Source: Roseococcus sp. SDR (GTDB lineage Bacteria; Pseudomonadota; Alphaproteobacteria; Acetobacterales; Acetobacteraceae). From it: 64,000 nucleotides of DNA. Numbering within the stretch: position 1 is the first letter of the stretch; the number at the start of each line of letters is the position of its first letter. Below, in pieces: positions 55,810 through 63,420 of the stretch. Under the pieces are notes generated by a model. That model searched no databases. It saw nothing but the letters and a program-made list of their open reading frames with translations, and was not told where the DNA came from. Made by a program: the position numbers and the translations under genes. The stretch is from NCBI RefSeq assembly GCF_019083995.1, contig NZ_JAHRCU010000002.1:248001-312000 (forward strand), given 5' to 3'.

Positions 55810-55838
55810 AAAAAAGGGGTGGCCGAGGCCACCCCTTT
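55810..55838 (-). terminator. Terminator of the first OmpA-domain gene (in the duplicated block)
   Basis: The 9-bp stem GGGGTGGCC/GGCCACCCC (loop of two bases plus) with A6 on the left gives TTTTTT on the minus-strand transcript. The same hairpin is at 57117. Confidence 0.8.
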
Positions 55839-56228
55839 CGAAGTCTCGCTGAGGAGACGTCCGGCTTAGCGCAGGACGATCTCGACGCGGCGGTTCTGCG
55901 GCTCGCGCACGCCCATCGCCGTCGGAACCAGCGGACGATCGAAGCCGAAGCCCTGGATCGTCATCTCGTTGCGCGGAATGCCACGGCGGACCAGCTCGGC
56001 AGCCACCGCTTCGGCGCGGCGGACGGACAGGCGCTGGTTGTAGGCCGCGGAACCGGTGCGGTCAGCGTGGCCGGACACCTCGATGCGGGTCGAACGGACC
56101 GTACGGGCGTTCGTCGCCGCCTCGGCGATGATCTGGCGGGCGCGGTCGGTCAGGTCAGCGCGATCCCAGTCAAAGAAGACCAGGAAGGTGCGGGCCGGAG
56201 CCGGCGCCGGGGCCGGAGCCGCAACCGG
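55810..56228. repeat. 419-bp identical repeat, copy A
   Basis: The terminator hairpin and the OmpA-like domain coding region are base-for-base identical to 57119-57537, offset 1309 bases. Identity ends at 56229, where the protein linker PAPVAAPAPAP begins to differ. Confidence 0.9.
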
Positions 56229-56945
56229 AGCGGGACGCGGCGTATTGAAGGCGTAGCGGAAGCCGACCAGGACCGACTGGTTCTGGTTCGACGCAGAGCC
56301 CGACACGCGGCTGGAAGCCGAGGCGGCGTTGCTCCGGTTGCTGCCGCTGTAATCGACGTCGAGGGTCGCGTAGTAGCGATACTCGGCCGTCAGCGACAGA
56401 CCGGGAACGAATTGGCCAAGACCAAAGGCAAAGCCACCGATGGCCTGATAGGCGAAGTTCCAGCCCGAGCCATTGTCGATGGTAAAGGAGCCACCGCCCG
56501 GGAAGCCGGCACGAATGCCGCTGCCCTGCACCCAGCCGGCACCGATACCACCACCGATGTAGGGGTTGATGGTCACGCCCGACACGCTCCACCCCGTCGG
56601 GATGTCATAGAGGGCATTGGCCATCAGGCCGACCTGGCGGTTCACACCGCCGACGCTGTTGGAAAGCTGGTTGTTGCGCGTGAAGGTATCGAACTCGTTC
56701 TCACGGTAGCTCACCTCACCCTCGAGGCGGATACCGTTGCCGAAGCCCCAGCCCACACTGGCAACGCCGGTCCAACCCACATTCCAGTCCGTGTTGTTGT
56801 TGCCGGAGGAAACGGATTCCTTCCAGCTGGCGCCAAGGCCTCCGGCGATATACAGGCCGGACACCTGCTGCGCGGCGGCGATCCCAGGAGCCATCATGCA
56901 CGAGGCGAGCAAACCCAGTGCGAAGGTCGATCTGCGGAGCGTCAT
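55866..56945 (-). CDS. Outer-membrane beta-barrel protein with OmpA-like peptidoglycan-binding domain
   Basis: This encodes 359 residues. A signal peptide (ending near IAAAQ) precedes an eight-stranded barrel-like region (about 25-235; aromatic-rich NPYIGGGIGAGWVQ), a Pro/Ala linker (APAPAPAP) and an OmpA domain of about 110 residues: FDWDRADLT, HADRTGSAAYNQRLSVRRAEAV. The OmpA domain tethers the outer membrane to peptidoglycan. The ATG at 56945 has AAGGATGACC before it. The downstream relative at 57175 shares the whole OmpA domain. Confidence 0.9.
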   Translation of the reverse strand: MTLRRSTFALGLLASCMMAPGIAAAQQVSGLYIAGGLGASWKESVSSGNNNTDWNVGWTGVASVGWGFGNGIRLEGEVSYRENEFDTFTRNNQLSNSVGGVNRQVGLMANALYDIPTGWSVSGVTINPYIGGGIGAGWVQGSGIRAGFPGGGSFTIDNGSGWNFAYQAIGGFAFGLGQFVPGLSLTAEYRYYATLDVDYSGSNRSNAASASSRVSGSASNQNQSVLVGFRYAFNTPRPAPVAAPAPAPAPARTFLVFFDWDRADLTDRARQIIAEAATNARTVRSTRIEVSGHADRTGSAAYNQRLSVRRAEAVAAELVRRGIPRNEMTIQGFGFDRPLVPTAMGVREPQNRRVEIVLR

Positions 56946-57116
56946 GGTCATCCTTCCGATATATAAATGCAAAGAATCAATTAATTCATACTTGTTGTTA
57001 GCAGGCGTTCGGACTGGATGCACGCGCAACGTGAGGGTTCAGGCACCCAAGCAACAACATTCAAAGCACATGATGCAAATTAGTCACATTTAATTGCGCC
57101 ACACAAAAGCCCCGCC

Positions 57117-57147
57117 AAAAAAAAGGGGTGGCCGAGGCCACCCCTTT
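57117..57147 (-). terminator. Terminator of the second OmpA-domain gene (in the duplicated block)
   Basis: The same GGGGTGGCC/GGCCACCCC stem as at 55810, here with an eight-A run, gives TTTTTTTT on the minus-strand transcript. It lies 28 bases after the stop. Confidence 0.8.
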
Positions 57148-57537
57148 CGAAGTCTCGCTGAGGAGACGTCCGGCTTAGCGCAGGACGATCTCGACGCGGC
57201 GGTTCTGCGGCTCGCGCACGCCCATCGCCGTCGGAACCAGCGGACGATCGAAGCCGAAGCCCTGGATCGTCATCTCGTTGCGCGGAATGCCACGGCGGAC
57301 CAGCTCGGCAGCCACCGCTTCGGCGCGGCGGACGGACAGGCGCTGGTTGTAGGCCGCGGAACCGGTGCGGTCAGCGTGGCCGGACACCTCGATGCGGGTC
57401 GAACGGACCGTACGGGCGTTCGTCGCCGCCTCGGCGATGATCTGGCGGGCGCGGTCGGTCAGGTCAGCGCGATCCCAGTCAAAGAAGACCAGGAAGGTGC
57501 GGGCCGGAGCCGGCGCCGGGGCCGGAGCCGCAACCGG
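57119..57537. repeat. 419-bp identical repeat, copy B
   Basis: Identical to 55810-56228, covering the terminator and the OmpA domain; see that entry. Confidence 0.9.
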
Positions 57538-58281
57538 GGCCGGGGTCGGAACGTTGAAGGCATAACGGATACCGGCCAGAACCGACTGGTTCAGGTTGTC
57601 GCCGTCATAGTTGCCCTGCAGGCGGACGCCGTTGTTCGGGCCGCCCACGATCTGGCCACGGATGCCGATGTCCGGCTGCGTGGAGCCGAAGAAGCGGTAT
57701 TCGAGGGTCAGCGCCAGGGCCGGCGTGATGCCGAACGCCACGCCACCGATCGCCTGATAGGCGAAGTTGTTGGCGGTGTCGTCCATCGTGATGTTCACGC
57801 CCGGCGCGCTCGCGCGGACGTTGCGCCAGTTGTTCTGCACGACGCCGATACCACCGCCCACATACGGGGTGATGGAGACGCCGCCCGGACGCCAGCCAGT
57901 CTGGATGTCGTACAGCACGTTACCCATCAGGCCGTACTGATAGATCTGGCCGCCCGTGTTGGTCGCGGCGCGCGTGCCGGCCGCCGAGGCGATCGAGGCG
58001 GAGCCGACGGAACCCTGGCGAACATTCGCCTCGAGTTCGGCGCGGAGGCCGTTGCCGAAGCCCCAGCCGACGCTGATCACGCCAGCCCAGCCCCAGTCGG
58101 TGTCAACGCCGACCTGACCGGTCAGGATGCCCGACGGGGAAAGGCGCGGGTTGACGGTGTTGTTCTCACGGTAGTTCGCACCCACGCCCGCGCCCAGATA
58201 CAGGCCCGAGATCGGCTGCGCCTGGGCGGCCACGGGCAGCGACAGAACCGTCGCGGCCATAAGGGCCTTCTTGAGGCTCAT
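57175..58281 (-). CDS. Outer-membrane beta-barrel protein with OmpA-like domain (paralogue)
   Basis: This encodes 368 residues. A signal peptide (MSLKKALMAATVLSLPVAAQA) leads into a barrel with GLYLGAGVGANYRENN and SVGWGFGNGLRAELEANVRQG. The barrel differs from that of the gene at 55866, but the linker and OmpA domain are the same. It is encoded upstream of the other, separated by a low-GC spacer. ATG at 58281 has AAGGAGAACGAGG upstream. Both probably share a core porin/adhesion role, with barrels specialised differently. Confidence 0.9.
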   Translation of the reverse strand: MSLKKALMAATVLSLPVAAQAQPISGLYLGAGVGANYRENNTVNPRLSPSGILTGQVGVDTDWGWAGVISVGWGFGNGLRAELEANVRQGSVGSASIASAAGTRAATNTGGQIYQYGLMGNVLYDIQTGWRPGGVSITPYVGGGIGVVQNNWRNVRASAPGVNITMDDTANNFAYQAIGGVAFGITPALALTLEYRFFGSTQPDIGIRGQIVGGPNNGVRLQGNYDGDNLNQSVLAGIRYAFNVPTPAPVAAPAPAPAPARTFLVFFDWDRADLTDRARQIIAEAATNARTVRSTRIEVSGHADRTGSAAYNQRLSVRRAEAVAAELVRRGIPRNEMTIQGFGFDRPLVPTAMGVREPQNRRVEIVLR

Positions 58282-58473
58282 CCTCGTTCTCCTTAGATCA
58301 AAACGTTTGTTCGGTCGCTGCGTGGCACACCCTGTGGAAATCACTCGGATGAGAATCCTCGCTGCGTGGGGGCACCTTAACACCAGTGTTCCGGCAAATG
58401 CACCACCCTGCCCCGCATTTCCCTGCATCTGTGGCTCAAAGGCAACATCGCGCTTTGGCTTTTCGGCCACAGG

Positions 58474-59604
58474 TCACAATCCGTCACAAGCGGACGCGTC
58501 ATCCAGACCTGCCAGAGCGCCCAGTGGCAGCAAGCGGTTGGCATGGCCGAGCTTGCGCCCCGGCTTGGCCTCCAGCTTGCCATACCAGTGGGCCACCACA
58601 TCGGCCCGCCCCACCAGCCGCGGCCAAGCCGCCAGCCCTTCCGGCCCGACCAGATTGCGCATCACGGCATCGGAATGCCGCGTGACGGGCCCGAGAGGGA
58701 GACCGGCGACCGCCCGGATATGCTGCTCGAACTGGCTGCACGGGCACGCATCCATCGTCCAATGCCCGGAGTTATGCGGCCTCGGCGCGATTTCGTTCCC
58801 CAGCAAGGATCCATCCGGCAGCAGGAACATCTCCAGCGCCACGAGTCCGACCAATTCCAGCGCGACAGCCACCTTGGCGACATTCTCCCGCGCGGCCCGT
58901 GCCGCCCCGGCAGGCAGCCGCGCCGGTGCGAAGGAGAGATCGAGGATGTGATGGCGGTGCCGATTCTCAACGGCGTCATAGCTGGCCACCGCCCCATCCA
59001 GCCCTCGGGCCGCGATGCCCGAGATCTCCGCGGCGAATGGAACGAACGCCTCCAGGACCAGCGGCTTGGGTGACAGCCGCTCGAAGGCCGGCGCCGCGTC
59101 CTCGGGCCGCCGCAGCACGGCCTGGCCGCGTCCGTCATAGCCGAGCCGGGTTGTCTTCAGCACCGCGGGCAGGCCGATCGCGGCGATGGCGCCCTCCAGC
59201 TCGGCGAGGCTGGCCACCGGACGCCAGGGGGCCACGGGCACACCGGCCTCGGCCAGGAAGCGCTTCTCGGCCACCCGGTCCTGACAGATCGCCAGCGCAC
59301 GCGGGCCAGGCCGGCAAGGCACGCGGCCCTCCAACGCGGCCAAGGTGGTGGCCGGCACGTTCTCGAACTCATAGGTGACGACATCCACCGCGGCCGCGAA
59401 GCGGTGCAGCGCCTCCACATCCTCATAGGCCGCCACGGTGGCGGCGGCAGAGACCTGCATGGCCGGGGAATCGGCCTCGGGGGCGAAGATGTGGCAGCGA
59501 TAGCCGAGGCGGGCGGCCGCCATCGCGCTCATACGCCCCAATTGCCCGCCGCCCAGGATGCCGATGGTGGCGCCCAGCGGCAGCGCCGCGTCAGGCCGGG
59601 TCAT
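58474..59604 (-). CDS. purK: 5-(carboxyamino)imidazole ribonucleotide synthase
   Basis: This encodes 376 residues with an ATP-grasp fold. [24 protein letters not shown] is the N-terminal domain, [13 protein letters not shown] (about 154-166) carries the ATP-grasp loop, and [17 protein letters not shown] (about 266-282) is the PurK signature. It converts AIR to N5-CAIR using ATP and bicarbonate. It overlaps purE by 14 bases. Confidence 0.95.
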   Translation of the reverse strand: MTRPDAALPLGATIGILGGGQLGRMSAMAAARLGYRCHIFAPEADSPAMQVSAAATVAAYEDVEALHRFAAAVDVVTYEFENVPATTLAALEGRVPCRPGPRALAICQDRVAEKRFLAEAGVPVAPWRPVASLAELEGAIAAIGLPAVLKTTRLGYDGRGQAVLRRPEDAAPAFERLSPKPLVLEAFVPFAAEISGIAARGLDGAVASYDAVENRHRHHILDLSFAPARLPAGAARAARENVAKVAVALELVGLVALEMFLLPDGSLLGNEIAPRPHNSGHWTMDACPCSQFEQHIRAVAGLPLGPVTRHSDAVMRNLVGPEGLAAWPRLVGRADVVAHWYGKLEAKPGRKLGHANRLLPLGALAGLDDASACDGL

Positions 59605-60079
59605 GCGGTACGCCCTCCGTCTGGCGTGCGCGCCATGCATCCAGCCGCCCGGCCAGCGCCGGATCGGCCAGCGCCAGGATGGAGGCCGCCAGCAGCGCAG
59701 CGTTGATGGCGCCCGCCTTGCCGATCGCGAGCGTGCCGACCGGCACGCCGCCTGGCATCTGCACGATGGAGAGCAGGGAATCCATGCCCTTGAGGGCATG
59801 CGACTCGACCGGGACGCCCAGTACCGGCAGCGCCGTCATGCTCGCGGCCATGCCCGGCAGGTGGGCAGCCCCGCCTGCGCCGGCGATGATGACCTGGATT
59901 CCCCGATCCCGCGCCGTGCTGGCGTATTCGAACAGACGCTCCGGGGTGCGATGCGCCGAGACGACCCGGCACTCATGCGCGATGCCGAGCGCCGTCAGGG
60001 TCTCATCGGCATGGCGCATCGTCTCCCAATCGGAACGGCTGCCCATGATGACGCCCACGCGGGGCGCGCTCTCTGCCAT
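59591..60079 (-). CDS. purE: N5-carboxyaminoimidazole ribonucleotide mutase
   Basis: This encodes 162 residues. [13 protein letters not shown] (about 9-21), [13 protein letters not shown] (about 40-52) with the conserved His, and [22 protein letters not shown] (about 69-90) are hallmarks of class I PurE. It converts N5-CAIR to CAIR. First gene of purE-purK, starting 16 bases after the DUF465 gene's stop. Confidence 0.97.
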   Translation of the reverse strand: MAESAPRVGVIMGSRSDWETMRHADETLTALGIAHECRVVSAHRTPERLFEYASTARDRGIQVIIAGAGGAAHLPGMAASMTALPVLGVPVESHALKGMDSLLSIVQMPGGVPVGTLAIGKAGAINAALLAASILALADPALAGRLDAWRARQTEGVPHDPA

Positions 60080-60094
60080 GATGCTGGTCCTGTG

Positions 60095-60295
60095 TCAGGC
60101 AATGATGTCGGGGACGAGCTGGCTCTCGAGCCAGGCGATCTCGTCCTTGAGCTTCAGCTTGCGCTTCTTCAGCCGCTGCATCTGCAACTGGTCGCCCAGG
60201 CCGGTCTCAAGCCGGGCGATCACGGTGTCGAGGTCGCGGTGCTCGCTGCGCAGTTCGTGCAGTCGGCGGAGCAGGGCTTCGCGGTCTTCAAGCAT
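60095..60295 (-). CDS. DUF465 (YdcH-type) coiled-coil protein
   Basis: This encodes 66 residues. LHELRSEHRDLDTVIARLE and LKKRKLKLKDEIAWLE form an antiparallel coiled coil typical of the small YdcH/DUF465 family, whose role is unknown. It diverges by 184 bases from a paralogue at 60480. It precedes purE on the same strand and may share the transcript. Confidence 0.85.
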   Translation of the reverse strand: MLEDREALLRRLHELRSEHRDLDTVIARLETGLGDQLQMQRLKKRKLKLKDEIAWLESQLVPDIIA

Positions 60296-60479
60296 CCGTA
60301 TGTGCCGCCATCCTGATCGCGAGGGCTGGAAATTCGGCCGGCTCGGGAAACGAAATCTTTTCCCTCAGCCAGCGAAAAGGGGATAGCATGGCTTGGCGCG
60401 CTGGCAACAGAGCGCGCGCGCTGGTGATGCCCCGGGTGGGCGTTCCCGCCCGGGCGAAATCGAAAGAGGATGCCCACGC

Positions 60480-60650
60480 ATGATGCATGCCCCCAGGATT
60501 CGCGCCTTGGAAACCCGTCACGCCGAAATCGAGACCCGCATCGCCCATGAGGGTGCGCGTCCCCGCCCGGATGATGCGGCCATCGCCAAGATGAAACTGG
60601 AAAAGCTGCACCTGAAGGAAGAGATGGAGCGGCTGCGACGCTCCCACTGA
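60480..60650 (+). CDS. DUF465 (YdcH-type) coiled-coil protein (paralogue)
   Basis: This encodes 56 residues starting with ATG ATG, preceded by AAAGAGGA. IRALETRHAEIETRIAHE and AIAKMKLEKLHLKEEMERLR have the same two-helix coiled-coil design as the gene at 60095. The pair is head-to-head. Function unknown. Confidence 0.75.
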   Translation: MMHAPRIRALETRHAEIETRIAHEGARPRPDDAAIAKMKLEKLHLKEEMERLRRSH

Positions 60651-60697
60651 GGCCGACGGCGCCGCGCCCGGCCTGACCGGGCGCGCGTTGCCCTCGC

Positions 60698-61270
60698 CTA
60701 TTCCGGTTCCGCCGGGACGGGCAGCGGGATGGCGATGCCTTCGGCGCGCAGGCGTTCCTGCGCGACGGTGACGGCGCTGTTGAGCGCACCCTGCGTGCAG
60801 AGGCCCAGGATGACCGGGTCGCGCGGCTTGATGTTTGCGCTGTTCCAGTGGGTACGGTCGCGCACCTTCTGGATCGTCTCCTTGGTGGTACCGAGCAGCT
60901 TGCCGATCTGCACATCCGGGAGTTCCGGATGGTTGCGCAGCAGCCAGGCGATGCCGTCCGGACGGTCATTGCGCTTGGCGACGGGCGTGTAGCGCCCGCC
61001 CTTGCCGCGGCCCTTGGCCACCGGCACCGCGGGCGCGGCCAGCACCAGTCGCGCCGTGGGGTCGGCCTCGCAGCGCGCGATGTCCTCGCGCGTCACCTGC
61101 ATGTTGGCCACCGGATCATACCCGATGATGCCCTGCGCCACCTCGCCATCGGCGATAGCCTGGACCTCGAGCGGGTGCATCTGAACGAAGTCAGCGATCT
61201 GCTCGAAGGAGAGCGAGGTCTTCTCGATCAGCCACACGGCGGTTGCCTTGGGCATCAGGGGCTGGGCCAT
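60698..61270 (-). CDS. DUF1013 family protein (alphaproteobacteria)
   Basis: This encodes 190 residues. MPKATAVWLIEKTSLSFEQIADFVQMHPLEVQAIADGEVAQGI and GIAWLLRNHPELPDVQIGKLLGTTKETIQKVRDRTHWNSANIKPRDPVILGLC are the conserved segments of DUF1013, found almost only in alphaproteobacteria. The HPLEVQAIADGE and TTKETIQKVRDR segments look like two HTH motifs, so DNA binding is plausible. It likely has a basic cellular role, given its near-universal occurrence, but this is not defined. Confidence 0.85.
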   Translation of the reverse strand: MAQPLMPKATAVWLIEKTSLSFEQIADFVQMHPLEVQAIADGEVAQGIIGYDPVANMQVTREDIARCEADPTARLVLAAPAVPVAKGRGKGGRYTPVAKRNDRPDGIAWLLRNHPELPDVQIGKLLGTTKETIQKVRDRTHWNSANIKPRDPVILGLCTQGALNSAVTVAQERLRAEGIAIPLPVPAEPE

Positions 61271-61421
61271 GTCAGTGTTTCCGAGAGAGAAAGGTCTGGT
61301 TCCGTGAGTGGGCGGGGGGACCTTGGGGCCCACACCCGGTCTGTGCATGCCCTATACTGTTCCCCCCCGGGGACTGTCACCCCCCGCGCAGGAGCAGCCC
61401 CGCCAGGAGAGGAGAAATCGC

Positions 61422-61619
61422 GTGATCTTCGAGGATGATCCCCGGCCCAGGCCCCGGGAGGGGCTGCAGCCGCCCCGGCTGGAAGGCTGGTCGGAGGCGG
61501 ACCTGCGCGCCTATATCGCCGAGTTGAAGGCGGAAATCGCCCGGGCCGAGGCGGCTATCCTGACCGCGGGCAGCCATCGCGCCGCGGCCGAGGCGTTCTT
61601 CCGCAAGCCGCCGGAGTGA
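61422..61619 (+). CDS. DUF1192 family small protein
   Basis: This encodes 65 residues from GTG with AGGAGAGGAGAAAT before it. The pattern IFEDDPRPRPREG...LEGWSEADLRAYIAELKAEIARAEAAIL...SHRAAAEAFFR matches the DUF1192 family of alphaproteobacteria, a short acidic N-terminus followed by a coiled coil. Function unknown. Confidence 0.8.
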   Translation: MIFEDDPRPRPREGLQPPRLEGWSEADLRAYIAELKAEIARAEAAILTAGSHRAAAEAFFRKPPE

Positions 61620-61621
61620 GA

Positions 61622-61645
61622 AAAGGGGGGCTCGCGCCCCCCTTT
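61622..61645. terminator. Bidirectional terminator between DUF1192 and hsp20 genes
   Basis: A 10-bp stem AAAGGGGGGC/GCCCCCCTTT (loop TCGC), with A-run and T-run on opposite sides, serves both convergent genes. Confidence 0.85.
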
Positions 61646-61680
61646 CCCGGTCCATGCGCCTGGTAAGCTCGGGAAGGAGC

Positions 61681-62163
61681 TTACGCGGCCTGGGGCGCCT
61701 GCTCGATCGCCACGGGCCGGCTCGGTGCCGGCTGGGCAGCGCCGGCCGAGATCGGGATGCGGCGGGGCTTCAGCGCCTCGGGCACCACGCGCTGCAGGGC
61801 GACATGCAGCAGGCCGTTCTCGATGCGCGCGCCCTGCACGACCAGGTGGTCGGCCAGGACGAAGCGGCGCTCGAAGGCACGGCCGGCGATGCCGCGATGG
61901 ACGTAGCGGCGCGCCTCGCCCTCGCCCTGCGGGGCCTTGCCCGAGATGAAGAGCGTGTCCTCGCGCACGACGAGTTCCAGGTCATCCGGGCCGAAGCCGG
62001 CGACGGCCATGGTCAGCACGTAGCTGTCTTCGCCGGTCACCTCGATGTTGTAGGGCGGATAGGCGGGCGATTCCGCCTGGACGCGCGCGCCGTCCAACAG
62101 GCGGGCGAAGCGGTCGAAACCGATGGCGGTGCGGAGAAGCGGGGAGAAATCAACGGCGTTCAT
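61681..62163 (-). CDS. hspD: Small heat-shock protein Hsp20/IbpA type
   Basis: This encodes 160 residues. The alpha-crystallin domain is at about 35-130 (PPYNIEVTGEDSYVLTMAVAGF...LFISGKAP...YVHRGIAGRAFERRFVLAD), with the conserved A-G-L-like IENGLLHVAL and a C-terminal IPI anchor motif (RRIPIS). It holds unfolded proteins for DnaK. The start is ATG at 62163, behind AGGAGG; the preceding TTG is in frame. The leader looks like a ROSE thermometer. The symbol is only a class name (IbpA-like). Confidence 0.9.
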   Translation of the reverse strand: MNAVDFSPLLRTAIGFDRFARLLDGARVQAESPAYPPYNIEVTGEDSYVLTMAVAGFGPDDLELVVREDTLFISGKAPQGEGEARRYVHRGIAGRAFERRFVLADHLVVQGARIENGLLHVALQRVVPEALKPRRIPISAGAAQPAPSRPVAIEQAPQAA

Positions 62164-62309
62164 CAAGAACCTCCTGCGGTAGCAAGGTCCGGGTTGAGTG
62201 TTCCGCCTTGCGCATCCCCAGAGCGGGCGATGCCTTGGCCGGATCCACGCCGAGGCCCTGACGGCGCCTCGACGACAACGATCTGGAATGCGGCGGCCAA
62301 GCTTTCAAG
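62164..62309 (-). promoter_or_regulatory. ROSE-like RNA thermometer and heat-shock promoter of hsp20
   Basis: On the minus strand CTTGAAA (62309-62303) and CATTCCAG (62290-62283) form a sigma-32-type promoter. In the leader, CCTTGCT (62187-62181), loop ACCGC, and AGGAGG (62175-62170) pair as in ROSE: U-A, U-G, bulged G, C-G, U-A, with the outer CC/GG. Two more hairpins are upstream in the leader. The Shine-Dalgarno would be closed at low temperature. Confidence 0.72.
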
Positions 62310-62328
62310 AGGGGGGAGGTCAACAACG

Positions 62329-62357
62329 AAAACCGCCCTGGCCGATGGCCAGGGCGG
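62329..62357 (-). terminator. Rho-independent terminator after rpmE
   Basis: On the minus strand CCGCCCTGGCC/GGCCAGGGCGG (loop ATC) is followed by TTTTCGTT. Confidence 0.85.
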
Positions 62358-62384
62358 CTCCCGAAACCGCAAATGGCGCGGGCC

Positions 62385-62612
62385 TCAGCCCTTGCGCATG
62401 CCGATCCCGGCGAACTTCTTGTTGAACTTGGCGACCTGGCCGCCCGTATCCAGGATGCGCTGCACGCCCGTCCAGGCCGGATGGCTCTTCGGGTCGATGT
62501 CGAGACGCAGCGTGTCGCCCGGCTTGCCGCCCGCGGTGCGGGTCTTGAAGGTGGTGCCGTCGGTCATGATGACGGTCATCTCGTGATAGGCGGGGTGCGT
62601 GTCGGGCTTCAT
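62385..62612 (-). CDS. rpmE: 50S ribosomal protein L31
   Basis: This encodes 75 residues starting [27 protein letters not shown], with [26 protein letters not shown], the L31 core. The Cys pair that binds zinc is missing, so it is the zinc-free form. GGAAAGCCCGAC precedes the ATG. Confidence 0.95.
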   Translation of the reverse strand: MKPDTHPAYHEMTVIMTDGTTFKTRTAGGKPGDTLRLDIDPKSHPAWTGVQRILDTGGQVAKFNKKFAGIGMRKG

Positions 62613-62773
62613 GTCGGGCTTTCCGGGATGCGGCAGGCGGCGATGGCTGCCCAGCCGTTGAAGGCCGGGGATTAGGGCATCCCGGCCGCGGACGCAAGCG
62701 CGGCGCCCCCCTCCCCCATCGCGGCCAAAGCGCTTTAGCATCGCAAGGAGAAGCGGAAGGAGGGCGGGCTGCG

Positions 62774-63358
62774 ATGGAGTGGGTGATCCCGGCGGTGCTG
62801 GTGGTCCTCCTGGGATGGGGCACACTGATCCGTGCGCGGCTGAAGCGCCTGCATACGGCGGCGGTCGAGGCATGGCCCCCCCTTGCCGCCGCGTTGCAGC
62901 GCCGGCACGCGCTGGTCACGCCCCTCGTCAAGACGCTGGAACCGCTGCCGCGCAAGTCGCAGCGACCGCTGCAGAACCTGGTCAAGGCCCGCAAGGCTGC
63001 GCTGGTGGCGGACCTCTCGCCCCAGGCGGCCGGCGCCGCGGAACACGCGCTCGAGACTGCGATCATCGAAGCCCTGATCCATGGCGAGGCCTTTCCGGAC
63101 CAGGTGGACACCGCGCGCCTCGCACAGTTCGCCGATGCCTTCGAGCAGGCGGCCGAACGGATCAGCGCCGCCGCCGAGGCGTTCAACGAAGCCGCCTTCG
63201 CCTACAATTCGGCCTGTGTGGGCTCCCCGGTCACCCTCGTCGCCAAGCTATCGAACTACTGGCCGCTCGAGTATTTCGGCCTGGACCTGACCGAGCGCGG
63301 GCCAACGACGCAGAACGAGCGCGGGCAAGCGGCCGAGCCCGGCGCACCGATGGCTTAA
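62774..63358 (+). CDS. LemA-like membrane-anchored helical protein
   Basis: This encodes 194 residues. One N-terminal membrane helix ([19 protein letters not shown]) is followed by a long helical domain with [42 protein letters not shown] and [10 protein letters not shown]; the spacing YN...P...A is a LemA-family trait. LemA proteins are membrane-bound; roles vary. Their frequent TPM-domain partner is not visible here. Confidence 0.72.
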   Translation: MEWVIPAVLVVLLGWGTLIRARLKRLHTAAVEAWPPLAAALQRRHALVTPLVKTLEPLPRKSQRPLQNLVKARKAALVADLSPQAAGAAEHALETAIIEALIHGEAFPDQVDTARLAQFADAFEQAAERISAAAEAFNEAAFAYNSACVGSPVTLVAKLSNYWPLEYFGLDLTERGPTTQNERGQAAEPGAPMA

Positions 63359-63420
63359 CGAAGCCCTCATCCGGTTGTGCGAAGCCCCGTGCGGGACCAC
63401 TCATCCCGCCGGAGCACGCC

